This document shows, piece by piece, positions 1 to 7,600 of a stretch of DNA of 14,715 bases. Every line of letters starts with the position of its first letter. Position 1 is the stretch's first letter. The position numbers and the translations under genes are program-made. Source of the stretch: Bacteroidota bacterium (GTDB taxonomy: Bacteria > Bacteroidota > Bacteroidia > Bacteroidales > PUMT01); NCBI GenBank assembly GCA_003567115.1, contig PXAP01000046.1:1-14715 (forward strand), in the 5' to 3' direction. The notes below the pieces were generated by a model. The model saw only the letters and a program-made list of their open reading frames with translations, was not told the origin of the DNA and ran no database searches.

Positions 1-114
1 CTCACAAAATACAATAAATAAAACAGGGGGATCCATCCATTTGAAATACTGAACATGAATTACCTGCTAAACATAATTAATTGAATATTAACTTGATTAA
101 CCTGTTTTATTAGG

Positions 115-888
115 ATGAATTCACTAACCGGGCTGTTTAAAAAGAAAAACAGAAATCTTCTTTCCATATACCTTACAGCCGGGTATCCCGGAAAAGACAG
201 TACAGTTCGAATTATTCATTCGCTTCAGTCCAGAGGTGTTGACTTTCTTGAGATAGGCTTTCCTTTTTCAGATCCGCTGGCTGACGGACCGGTAATACAA
301 CAAACCAGTCAGATAGCAATAAACAACGGGATGAGCCTTGAGTTGCTTCTGGATCAACTCAAAGAAGCCAGGACAGGCTTTTCTGTGCCTCTGATATTAA
401 TGGGTTATCTGAACCCCGTATTGCAAATGGGAATAGAGACTTTCTGCCAAAAGGCCCGGGAGGCAGATATATGCGGGGTAATCCTGCCCGATCTTCCCCT
501 TGAGGAATATGAAACAGATTATAGAACTCTCTTTACTTCCCATGATCTGCATATGATCTTTCTTGTCACCCCGGAAACAGGTATTCAAAGAATAAGGAAG
601 ATAGACATGCTCAGCAGCGGGTTTATTTATGCAGTCAGCTCATCATCCACTACCGGCCGGCGGGATTCGTTCAGCCATGCACAGACCGATTACCTGAAGC
701 GTCTTAAATCCATGGATCTGAATAATCCGGTAATGACCGGCTTTGGCATTCATAACAGTAAAACATTACAGACCGTTTGGGAGAACAGCTCCGGGGCCAT
801 AATAGGAACAGCCTATTTGCAGGCCCTTATGAAAAGTACTGATGAGAAAGAGGCAATAGATAAACTTTTCTGTCAATTGGGTATATAG
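115..888 (+). CDS. trpA: Tryptophan synthase alpha subunit
   Basis: TrpA cleaves indole-3-glycerol phosphate to indole and glyceraldehyde-3-phosphate and passes indole through a tunnel to TrpB, the last step of tryptophan synthesis in the cytoplasm. The 257-residue length is normal for this single-domain TIM barrel. The family signature PFSDPLADG lies at residues 50-58. By family knowledge the catalytic acids are Glu46 (in LEIGFPFSD) and Asp57. YLTAGYP at 19-25 is the usual end of the first strand, and a GFGIHNS segment followed by IIGTAY near the C-terminus fits the phosphate-binding loops. The ATG at 115 sits just after TTAGG and gives a normal N-terminus. No trpB is visible in the 114 bases upstream, so whether this is the end of a trp operon cannot be told here. 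The next gene, 155 nt downstream on the same strand, is metabolically unrelated. Confidence 0.97.
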   Translation: MNSLTGLFKKKNRNLLSIYLTAGYPGKDSTVRIIHSLQSRGVDFLEIGFPFSDPLADGPVIQQTSQIAINNGMSLELLLDQLKEARTGFSVPLILMGYLNPVLQMGIETFCQKAREADICGVILPDLPLEEYETDYRTLFTSHDLHMIFLVTPETGIQRIRKIDMLSSGFIYAVSSSSTTGRRDSFSHAQTDYLKRLKSMDLNNPVMTGFGIHNSKTLQTVWENSSGAIIGTAYLQALMKSTDEKEAIDKLFCQLGI

Positions 889-1043
889 CCTTTTAAAATA
901 ATAATAGACAACAATATATATATTTCAATTCAAAAAAATACTCTCTCTCCTTCTCACTTTTAGCAAAAAATGACGAAGTTTGCAGGTACCAGTTTCTTTA
1001 CAATAAATTAAACACACCGGGAACCGGATTTAATAAAGCTGTC

Positions 1044-2123
1044 ATGCAAACATCTCTTCTTATACTGGTTATCAATCCCCGCCACGATTTTACCAAAATA
1101 GGGATTTACGAGAACACAAAATTGCTTTACCTGAAAAGAATAAAGCATCCGGCAGGTGAGCTGGAAAAATATGAAAAACTAAGCGACCAGGTACCTTTCA
1201 GAACACATTGTATCATTGGAGAGCTGAATAAAAACGACATGCCCCCTGACCGTTTTGCAGCTATTGTGGGACGCGGGGGACTGATAAAACCTCTCCGCTC
1301 CGGTGTTTACGGGGTCAATAAAGCAATGCTGAACGATCTGTATAATTCTTACTACAGTGAAGATGTTATCAACCTGGGAGGCATGTTAGCTCACGAGGTT
1401 CAGAAGCAAATGCCCAATGCCCTTGCAGTTATTGCAGACCCCGTGGTTGTTGATGAACTTGATGATATTGCCCGTATTGCAGGGCATCCCAATTTTGAAC
1501 GGAAGTCCATCTTTCATGCCCTTATGCAAAAATGGATAGCAAGGAAATTTGCCAAATCACAAATCAAACCATACGAAGAGCTCAGACTCATTTCTGTTCA
1601 TCTTGGAAGCGGCATCACAGTCGGTGCCCATCTCAACGGAAGGGTAATTGATGTAAACCAGGGGCATGACGGCGAGGGTCCCTTTGCCCCTTTGAGAAGC
1701 GGGACACTTCCGGCCGGAGATCTTGTCAGACTCTGTTTCAGCGGCAAATACACAAAAAACGAAGTCCTTGAAATGCTTACAGGAAAAGGAGGTTTATTTG
1801 CCTGGTTTGGCACCATGAGTACAATAGAGGTAGAAAAAATGGCAATGAACGGAAACCAGAAAGCAAAAATGGTTTTCAGCGCAATGGCATACCAGGTAGC
1901 CAAGCATGTGGGGGCCATGTATCCGGTACTGGAAGGAAATGTAGATGCCATACTTATTTCAGGTGAAATTGCCAATAGTAAATACTTTACCGACATGATT
2001 CTCCAAAGGGTAAGAAATATAGCACCGGTTCATGTTTTTCCCGGATCGGATGAAATTGAAGCCCTTGGCATGAACGGGCTTATGGCACTTAAGGGAGAAA
2101 TAGAGATTCAGGAGTACAAATAA
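1044..2123 (+). CDS. buk: Butyrate kinase family protein (ASKHA acyl kinase)
   Basis: Butyrate kinase interconverts butyryl phosphate + ADP and butyrate + ATP, the energy-yielding last step of butyrate fermentation, or the analogous step for branched-chain acids. The 359-residue length is normal. Family landmarks are IVGRGGL at 74-80, HLGSGITVGAH at 186-196, DGEGPFAPLRSGTLP at 209-223, GKGGLFAWFGT at 248-258, AMAYQVAKHVG at 280-290 and the C-terminal FPGSDEIEALGMNGL. Compared with the usual family pattern recalled from memory, some conserved spots differ: HLGSG instead of HLGGG, GTMST where GTND is common, and LISGEIANS where LTGGLA is usual. The gene could therefore be a diverged paralogue with altered activity. 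No phosphotransbutyrylase (ptb) gene, its usual partner, is adjacent. I see no Shine-Dalgarno sequence, which is normal for the phylum. It ends at a bidirectional terminator facing the convergent PorP gene. Confidence 0.92.
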   Translation: MQTSLLILVINPRHDFTKIGIYENTKLLYLKRIKHPAGELEKYEKLSDQVPFRTHCIIGELNKNDMPPDRFAAIVGRGGLIKPLRSGVYGVNKAMLNDLYNSYYSEDVINLGGMLAHEVQKQMPNALAVIADPVVVDELDDIARIAGHPNFERKSIFHALMQKWIARKFAKSQIKPYEELRLISVHLGSGITVGAHLNGRVIDVNQGHDGEGPFAPLRSGTLPAGDLVRLCFSGKYTKNEVLEMLTGKGGLFAWFGTMSTIEVEKMAMNGNQKAKMVFSAMAYQVAKHVGAMYPVLEGNVDAILISGEIANSKYFTDMILQRVRNIAPVHVFPGSDEIEALGMNGLMALKGEIEIQEYK

Positions 2124-2156
2124 TAATAGTATAAAGGGCCATAGAACCATTACCGG

Positions 2157-2177
2157 AAAAAGGCACTGCAGCCTTTT
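2157..2177. terminator. Bidirectional intrinsic terminator between convergent genes
   Basis: A perfect 7-bp stem (AAAAGGC at 2158-2164 and GCCTTTT at 2171-2177) encloses the 6-nt loop ACTGCA. The arms themselves supply an A-run on the left and a T-run on the right, so a U-tract follows the hairpin on either strand. It lies 34 nt after the butyrate kinase stop and 3 nt after the PorP stop on the other strand, as expected for a shared terminator. Confidence 0.7.
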
Positions 2178-2179
2178 GT

Positions 2180-3154
2180 TCAGTATCTTTCCAGCCATCT
2201 GTAACGCCTCTGGGTATCGCCAAAACGAAGATTTATCATCAGTTCATGAGAACCGAAATTCTGATGGCTCATGCTGTTGAGAGAATAATCATAGGCATAT
2301 CCGAAATGAAGCCGTTCATATCTGAAACCAACCATAAAAACAACGGCGCCGGTAGAGCGATAGGATATCCCCCCCCAGTACTGGTCACTGTAATAAAACT
2401 TTGACCCCAGATCAAAGTGGTAAGAAGATCTGAAGCATGTCTGCACCATCATAACCGGCTCAACACTTACCTCGTTTTCCAGGGTAAATGTGTAGCCACC
2501 CATAAAGTAAAAAATCCGCTCCATCCTGAAGTCCTGCAGACCATCATGTCCGAATTTCAGTGCCGATTGCAACATCTGGGTGGATGATAAACCAACATAA
2601 TATGACGGTCCCCACAGGTGCATACCGGCATTCACATCAGGCACATACAGAGCCTGACTATATTTTCCCATCAGAGGATCATAATCTTCTTCAAGCTCTA
2701 TCCTCCTTTCGTCCAGTTTCATCTGAAATCCGGTAAGCGAAATACCAAATGATAGCTGGTGTTCCTGCATCCAGATATGATATGCGTAACTTGCCTGCAA
2801 TCCTGTACGGTCAATCAGTCCGCTTCTGTCATTGTAAATATAGGCGCCAAGTCCCACTCTGCCGCTGCGAAAAAGGTTCCTTATATTTACTCTGTCAGGC
2901 AGTCCCGGACGGGACGGCGGGGCCTTGATCAGCCTGGCATCGGCACTTAACGCAACCGTTCTGGGAGAATAAGGCAGTCCCATCCATTGTTCACGTGCTG
3001 TAAGATTTATGGTTGTAAGCCCGTCATAGCCGGCAACCGCGGGATTAAGCAAAAAGCGGTTCATCATATACTGACTGTACATGGGCATCTGCTGAGAACC
3101 TGCAATCTGCGGTAACAGCAATAATATTATGAACATCAGGGCAAACCTAATCAT
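2180..3154 (-). CDS. PorP/SprF family type IX secretion outer-membrane protein (copy B)
   Basis: Members of this family are outer-membrane beta-barrels. PorP is a core T9SS component, and SprF-like paralogues are needed for secretion or surface attachment of particular type B CTD cargo proteins such as SprB. This 324-residue copy has a signal peptide (about 1-20, ending AGS|QQ). It has the family signature YSQYMMNRFLLNPAVAG at 26-42 and AREQWMG at 53-59, then alternating aromatic strand segments and the C-terminal RRYRWLERY ending in an aromatic residue, typical of barrels. It is clearly paralogous to the next gene upstream (3475-4497): the motifs, YNDRSGLIDRTG block, QALYVPDVN block and C-terminus are shared, which indicates a tandem duplication. 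A strong terminator between the two copies implies this one has its own promoter or depends on read-through. I could not find a consensus promoter just upstream. Confidence 0.93.
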   Translation of the reverse strand: MIRFALMFIILLLLPQIAGSQQMPMYSQYMMNRFLLNPAVAGYDGLTTINLTAREQWMGLPYSPRTVALSADARLIKAPPSRPGLPDRVNIRNLFRSGRVGLGAYIYNDRSGLIDRTGLQASYAYHIWMQEHQLSFGISLTGFQMKLDERRIELEEDYDPLMGKYSQALYVPDVNAGMHLWGPSYYVGLSSTQMLQSALKFGHDGLQDFRMERIFYFMGGYTFTLENEVSVEPVMMVQTCFRSSYHFDLGSKFYYSDQYWGGISYRSTGAVVFMVGFRYERLHFGYAYDYSLNSMSHQNFGSHELMINLRFGDTQRRYRWLERY

Positions 3155-3474
3155 TGTATCCTGTTTTTTCCAAAATATTATTTATCAAAACAAGCATGCC
3201 TGGCCGGAACGATAAAACCGGATACAACAGCTAAAATAATCTTAATCATGTATATTTCCAATGATTATACTGTAATTAACAATAAAATGTTATGATTATT
3301 TAAAAAATCATCATTTCTGACTTTTTGGAGTAGACTTATTATTATCACAAAATAAAAGTCCGTAAAAAAGAAGGTTTTGCAAAATCTCAGTTAAAAACTT
3401 TGGGTCTTCCAAAAAAGAGGGCCGTCCATTTTTTTCGGACAGCCCTCCCGGAATCAAAAACTGCCGGCTGAAAC
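3155..3474. other. Intergenic region between the two PorP/SprF genes
   Basis: This 320-nt AT-rich spacer holds the intrinsic terminator of the upstream PorP gene (3411-3447) and no plausible ORF. A weak ATGATT/AATCAT inverted repeat lies near 3291-3312. I found no TAnnTTTG box facing the downstream PorP gene, so its promoter is not identified. Confidence 0.6.
3411..3447 (-). terminator. Strong intrinsic terminator after PorP/SprF copy A
   Basis: On the minus strand the arms GAGGGCTGTCC (3447-3437) and GGACGGCCCTC (3427-3417) pair over 11 positions. Ten pairs are Watson-Crick and one is a G-U wobble that would be a C-A mismatch on the plus strand, so the hairpin favours minus-strand RNA. A 9-nt A-rich loop separates the arms, and six T residues (3416-3411) follow directly. 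It lies 28 nt beyond the stop codon of the PorP gene at 3475. Confidence 0.88.
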
Positions 3475-4497
3475 CTAATATCTGTTCAGCCAGCGATAGC
3501 GCCTGGCAGTATCTCCAAACTTAACACTTGCCATAAACTCATGTGAGCCCAAACTATGTTTACGAATGCTGCTCAATGAGTAATCGAATGCATAACCAAA
3601 ATAGAACCTGTCAACCTTTACTCCTCCCATCATTATGAGCGCCCCGTTGGTACGGTATGATATACCGCCCCAGTAATCATCCCTGTAATAAACCCGTGTA
3701 TTCAAATCTACCTGAACCTGGCTTTCAAATGTGGCCTGTACCAATATGGAAGGTTCAATCGTGATACCATTAGGAAGGAAAAACCCGTACCCTGTCATCA
3801 GGTAATAATGACGCAACATTTTATAATCCCTGTAACCGTCACTTCCGAACTTTAAAGCCGACTCAAGAAGTTGTGCAGTGGAAAAACCGGCATAGTAACC
3901 GGGACTGCGGAAATATATCCCGAGATTAACATCAGGCACATAAAGAGCCTGTCTGTTGTTCATCAAAAGAGGATCATCCTCATTGTGCAGCAATATGTTC
4001 CTGTCATCAAGCTTAAGCTGGTATCCGGTCAAAGCAATCCCGAATGAAAGCTGGTTCTGAGCCATCTGTATATGATAGGCGTATGTTCCCTGAAAACCGG
4101 TACGGTCAATAATGCCGTTTCTGTCATTAAAAATATAACCCCCTACTCCCACATTTCCGCTGCGACTCATCAGTGTCGGCCGATTCCTTACAGAACGGCT
4201 GCGTCTTATAGGGCTGTTTCTGAGCAGCCTGGACTGACCGCTTACAGCTACGGTACGCGGGGCATTTTCGAAACCAAGCCACTGCTCCCTTGCTGTAAGG
4301 CTGAAGGATGTCAGTCCGTCATTACCGGCAACCGCAGGATTCATCAAAAAGCTGTTCATCATATATTGCGAATAGAGCGGAAGTTGTTGCCCACTGCCGG
4401 CAAAAACGGAAGCAGCTGACAGAACAATAATAAGCAATACCTGCTTTATCAAAGCCTTTCTCTTATTATATTTTTCCTGTTTGACAATTGTTTTCAT
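3475..4497 (-). CDS. PorP/SprF family type IX secretion outer-membrane protein (copy A)
   Basis: This is a 340-residue paralogue of the neighbouring PorP/SprF protein and probably also an outer-membrane beta-barrel that helps secrete or anchor a T9SS cargo protein. It has a long basic n-region followed by a hydrophobic segment (about 18-34) and a likely cleavage at GSG|QQ (36/37). The signature YSQYMMNSFLMNPAVAG is at 42-58 and AREQWLG at 69-75. It ends in RRYRWLNRY. It lies directly downstream of the type B CTD gene on the same strand, which fits the known pairing of such cargo with an SprF-like partner (inference for this locus). The 295-nt gap to that gene is long for a tight operon. A near-consensus -7 box (TAACTTTTG, 4564-4556) lies about 58 nt upstream but lacks a well-spaced -33 element. 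An SD-less ATG follows an AT-rich leader. Confidence 0.94.
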   Translation of the reverse strand: MKTIVKQEKYNKRKALIKQVLLIIVLSAASVFAGSGQQLPLYSQYMMNSFLMNPAVAGNDGLTSFSLTAREQWLGFENAPRTVAVSGQSRLLRNSPIRRSRSVRNRPTLMSRSGNVGVGGYIFNDRNGIIDRTGFQGTYAYHIQMAQNQLSFGIALTGYQLKLDDRNILLHNEDDPLLMNNRQALYVPDVNLGIYFRSPGYYAGFSTAQLLESALKFGSDGYRDYKMLRHYYLMTGYGFFLPNGITIEPSILVQATFESQVQVDLNTRVYYRDDYWGGISYRTNGALIMMGGVKVDRFYFGYAFDYSLSSIRKHSLGSHEFMASVKFGDTARRYRWLNRY

Positions 4498-4792
4498 AAT
4501 ACATGTTTATACGCACACAATAAGTAAATCGTTTCATTACTGTTTGCTCTTTACACAAAAGTTAAATAAATACTGATAAACAGAGAGTAATAAGTGATCA
4601 AAGAATTACTGTTTTCAATATTCATCAGGATCCGTAACCTGCAGATTAATATTTAATCCAAATCCGTCAATAGAATTTAATTAGTTGATTTATAATTAGT
4701 TTTCAGTGACGATCATCAGACAATAATCACTGTGGTTAATTATTAATGTGCGCATTATATAATTTTATCGGCAAATTTGAGTTTAACCCTGA
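4498..4792. other. AT-rich gap between CTD protein and PorP copy A
   Basis: No gene is seen. The gap contains a weak promoter-like TAACTTTTG on the minus strand (4564-4556) and a minor TAATG/CATTA repeat (about 4744-4757) without a T-run. No terminator was found after the CTD gene, so read-through into the PorP gene is possible. Confidence 0.45.
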
Positions 4793-5824
4793 TCAGCGGA
4801 CAATGGTTATGGTTCCTGTAATATCACTGATTCCCGGTTCATTCAGGCTTATCACGTAATGATAGGAATCCATCTGCAGTGGCCTGCCACGGTATGTACC
4901 GTCCCATGGAGTCGGATAGCCGGCCTGTGAACTGAACACTATATCCCCCCACCGGTTAAACACCTCAACCACCGCTCTGGGATAATTGATCGACAGGTCA
5001 TTTCCGTCTTTGTCTGTTATTATCCATTCATCATTGATACCATCGTCGTTGGGAGTAAATACGGTTGGGATGATCAGTACAATACCCTCGTCCAGGTCAA
5101 TAAAAATCGTATCGGAGGCACTGCAGCCTTCCATGGTGGTAACCTCAACCCGGATTTCAACCGGGGCTTCAAAGCCGTGAACCCGGATAGTCTGACCTAT
5201 ATCGCCGGTAGACCATTCGTATAAATCCCCATCATCACCGGCATCAAGCAGTATGCTTTCTTCTATCAGCAGTGTGGTATCAGGCCCGAGGTCAACCTCG
5301 GGAACGGGATGTACGACCAGTTCAACAGTGTCCCTTCCTATAAGTCCGTTCTCATCTACCACCTGGACCCAGTACGTACCGGCCTCACCGGTAGCAAAGG
5401 TCTGTGTTATGTGATCGCTGTCATCATTCCACAGGTAGGATACAAATCCGCTGCCCGCGTCGAACACGTGAATTTCACCCTCGCAAATCTCAACCTCCGG
5501 GGGAAACGGATCAAAATCAATATGGTCAATCACCTCAACAAAGGTATTGACCGTATCGCCTGTACAACCGTAAATATTTGTTTCCACAACCTGTATCTCA
5601 TATATACCGGGTATGACACCCCAATCAACCTCAATATGGTTGTTATAGTTGGCAGATATAACACCACCATCCACAACAACCCATTCATAATATGAGCCGG
5701 GGGTTTCATCAACCCCGTACCGCACACCGGTAACACCGGCATGGACAGAGTGTAACACCTGTCCATGCATGGCCGCCCCGGCAAAAAGAGCGGTCAGTAT
5801 CGATATGAGAGTTTTTTGGAACAA
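4793..5824 (-). CDS. Secreted protein with Ig/PKD-like repeats and type B T9SS C-terminal domain (CHU_C)
   Basis: This is a probable cell-surface or released protein exported by Sec and then by the type IX secretion system. A signal peptide spans about residues 1-21 (ILTALFAGAAMHG|Q). Residues about 45-100 form an Ig/PKD-like unit (YYEWVV..GG..I.VDWG..G.Y.I.VVETN.YGC). Two further beta-sandwich-like units follow at about 105-172 and 173-243. The type B CTD occupies 255-343, with VFTPNDDGINDEW, VEVFNRWGD, PWDGTYRGR and the terminal GTITIVR, matching the gliding motility-associated C-terminal domain family. At 343 residues it is much shorter than SprB-like adhesins. The start is TTG: an in-frame stop lies 12 nt upstream, the signal peptide needs this start, and AGGAG is placed 6 nt before it. 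It follows the unrecognised gene by 35 nt and precedes the PorP/SprF pair. Confidence 0.9.
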   Translation of the reverse strand: MFQKTLISILTALFAGAAMHGQVLHSVHAGVTGVRYGVDETPGSYYEWVVVDGGVISANYNNHIEVDWGVIPGIYEIQVVETNIYGCTGDTVNTFVEVIDHIDFDPFPPEVEICEGEIHVFDAGSGFVSYLWNDDSDHITQTFATGEAGTYWVQVVDENGLIGRDTVELVVHPVPEVDLGPDTTLLIEESILLDAGDDGDLYEWSTGDIGQTIRVHGFEAPVEIRVEVTTMEGCSASDTIFIDLDEGIVLIIPTVFTPNDDGINDEWIITDKDGNDLSINYPRAVVEVFNRWGDIVFSSQAGYPTPWDGTYRGRPLQMDSYHYVISLNEPGISDITGTITIVR

Positions 5825-5835
5825 CTTTTTCTCCT
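5824..5835 (-). promoter_or_regulatory. Shine-Dalgarno site that fixes a TTG start
   Basis: On the minus strand the sequence TTAGGAGAAAAAG directly precedes the TTG start at 5824, placing AGGAG 6 nt upstream. Strong ribosome-binding sites are uncommon in this phylum, and none of the other genes here has one this clear. It may compensate for the weak start codon. Confidence 0.65.
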
Positions 5836-5859
5836 AACCTTTAAATCATGTTCAAGGAA

Positions 5860-6774
5860 TTATAAACTAAAGTTGTCAGGTATGTGATAAATTGGTCCGG
5901 TAACAGGAGGAAGATTCAGCCAGTACGTAACTGTTTGATCAATCACTGGATAAAACTCATTAGCCAAGCCAGCGCGATAATGTGAAACTGTTGAGGTTCG
6001 TGATGCAACACTTTCAAGGGTGAATATATATCGTGTCCTTAAGGAAGTCCCTTCATCATCAGCAAATTCCATAGCACCTGTACCTACAGTTGATCCGGAA
6101 GCAACAAAACCGGCATCTGTAGCAGAAACTGATATAGTACCCATGTTTTCAGAACTGCCAACAGGATCGTCATTAACATCAAAGCCCTGTCTTTCAACTG
6201 AAATATTGTATGCAAATTCATCGAAAGTACCACCCTCTTCGCTGAATGTTAATTGCAAGTCATCAGTAACATTATCCCCGCATATAAAAAACTCGATTTC
6301 AGCAGTCATCTCCTCCCAGGTACCGGTACCCTGACCGATCAAAACACCGCTGGGTTCACCTACAACATGAACCGTCTGTTCTTGTGGAGTGGCATCTTCG
6401 CAACCTGCGGCACCAAAACTCTCTGCAGCGGTTATTGTCTGCTCAGCAATTGTTGATGCCCGAACCTCAACCCAGTTTTGATTAACAGGATCAGAAATAT
6501 CAGCCGGTGTTACCAGTGTCAATCCTCCTGTAATTGTAAAAGTCCAATAAGAATCAGGGTTAATTCCGGAATTGTCAACAGGTTCATAATCCGGACTATA
6601 AACACGATCTGGATCAACATAAACCCTGAAGTTCAAATCAATGGTTTGATACATATCTACAGCATTTGTTTCAGAATAATCTGTAAGGATTTGTCCTGAA
6701 GCTCCAGTAAAAATGCTCAATGCCATGACCATCATGGCCAGTTTCAAACAGTTCTTTTTAGTAATAGTTTTCAT
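5860..6774 (-). CDS. Secreted hypothetical protein, first gene of the T9SS cargo cassette
   Basis: I do not recognise a named family. The 304-residue product starts with a clear signal peptide (KKNCLKLAMMVMALSIFTGASG|Q, cleavage about 27/28). The mature part is acidic and rich in Thr, Gly, Asp and aromatics with beta-strand patterning. The segment YWTFTITGG (about residues 76-84), then NWVEVRAS and later GCED, resembles the W..tGG..I..V.W...GC pattern of Ig/PKD-like units in the next gene (inference). Two Cys near the middle (GAAGCED, FFICGDN) might pair. The C-terminus (YWLNLPPVTGPIYHIPDNFSL) is not a type A or type B CTD, so how it would leave the periplasm, if it does, is unclear. The CTD gene starts only 35 nt downstream, suggesting co-transcription. 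A possible promoter lies about 410 nt upstream (7186-7219). Confidence 0.82.
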   Translation of the reverse strand: MKTITKKNCLKLAMMVMALSIFTGASGQILTDYSETNAVDMYQTIDLNFRVYVDPDRVYSPDYEPVDNSGINPDSYWTFTITGGLTLVTPADISDPVNQNWVEVRASTIAEQTITAAESFGAAGCEDATPQEQTVHVVGEPSGVLIGQGTGTWEEMTAEIEFFICGDNVTDDLQLTFSEEGGTFDEFAYNISVERQGFDVNDDPVGSSENMGTISVSATDAGFVASGSTVGTGAMEFADDEGTSLRTRYIFTLESVASRTSTVSHYRAGLANEFYPVIDQTVTYWLNLPPVTGPIYHIPDNFSL

Positions 6775-7600
6775 TTTTTAAGTAATTACGTAATGGTTAA
6801 TAAAAAATTTAATTGATTTCATTTTCTGGTTGAACATATTGTTAAATTAATATATCTATAAATTAGTACGATCAGGTGTTAATTTGGTTGCATAAAAAGG
6901 TAATTAGGTGCGTATATTTCAGAGAAAGAATGTCCGGATCGTATCAAACGATTATAAATTGATAGCGGTTTATAATACAGATAATTGAGCAGATGAGATG
7001 CAATGGAACGGAGGTTTGAAGAATTATTAAAATCTGCAAAAGCAGTGCAGCCTGATTTACGCACCTTATACATCTGAAAATCAAAGAGATTTCCGTGATT
7101 AAGAAAAGAATTCTGATGAATGCCCGGTCCGGCTGAGGGTATATGTATATTCAATAAATTATCTTGATTTTTATCATTGCACTCGCAAATATATGCAAAT
7201 ATGGACCTTGCTTCACAAATAAAATTATTCTTCACCTGCTATTTTGTGTCCCGGTTAAATATTTTGCCTGCTCTCCATTATCAGTGAATCTGTGCACCTG
7301 ACTACCGTATAATACCTGCTTCTGTAAGCTTAACTGCCAGTTTTAACGGCACAGCCATATCAAGGTTACATATTTTTTGAAAAAAAGGATTAAATGGTTC
7401 GGGTGGTTGATGAACAGTCTGCTGAGGATGACGAAATGCCCGGTTACATATGACCCAAAATCTTTCAGAGCCTTTATTCGTCTAATAAAGTTGATGCATT
7501 TGGACAGCATATACCGCCGTAAAAAAGTCGGCTGAGGGACATTTTATTCGCCTTGCAGGAAAGGCTGGTTCAATCAGGGTAGTATTATAAAAGAGGTACT
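6775..7600. other. Long region without a convincing gene
   Basis: Over 800 nt of AT-rich sequence lie between the T9SS cassette and the RHS-like gene. A 118-codon minus-strand frame (7235-6879) is open, but its product has no signal, domain or codon pattern that persuades me. The plus strand has short fragments with protein-like composition: 19 codons from the ATG at 7393, and a C-terminus-like peptide ending IRLAGKAGSIRVVL before the TAA at about 7579. They are separated by stops and could be remnants of a dead gene. A promoter candidate lies at 7186-7219. No tRNA or other RNA gene was recognised. Confidence 0.5.
7186..7219 (-). promoter_or_regulatory. Candidate Bacteroidota promoter upstream of the T9SS cassette
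   Basis: The minus strand carries TATATTTG (7193-7186), a perfect match to the -7 box TAnnTTTG. TTTG (7219-7216) lies 22 nt further upstream and fits the -33 element, with spacing at the long end of the usual range. If used, it would give the secreted-protein gene at 6774 a leader of about 400 nt. The start codon of the doubtful 118-codon frame would lie upstream of the transcript, arguing against that frame. Confidence 0.35.

Noticed and set aside
1598..1996. 132-codon open frame on the minus strand inside the butyrate kinase gene
   Set aside because: It is antisense to a well-supported conserved protein, with no start signal or family resemblance of its own.
6879..7235. 118-codon open frame on the minus strand
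   Set aside because: The product is low in recognisable structure, has no signal peptide, domain or ribosome-binding site, and its start lies upstream of the best promoter candidate. I treat it as a chance frame.
7560..7585. GGTTCAATC resembling a tRNA T-loop
   Set aside because: The flanking bases do not form a T-stem and no acceptor, D or anticodon arms can be found.
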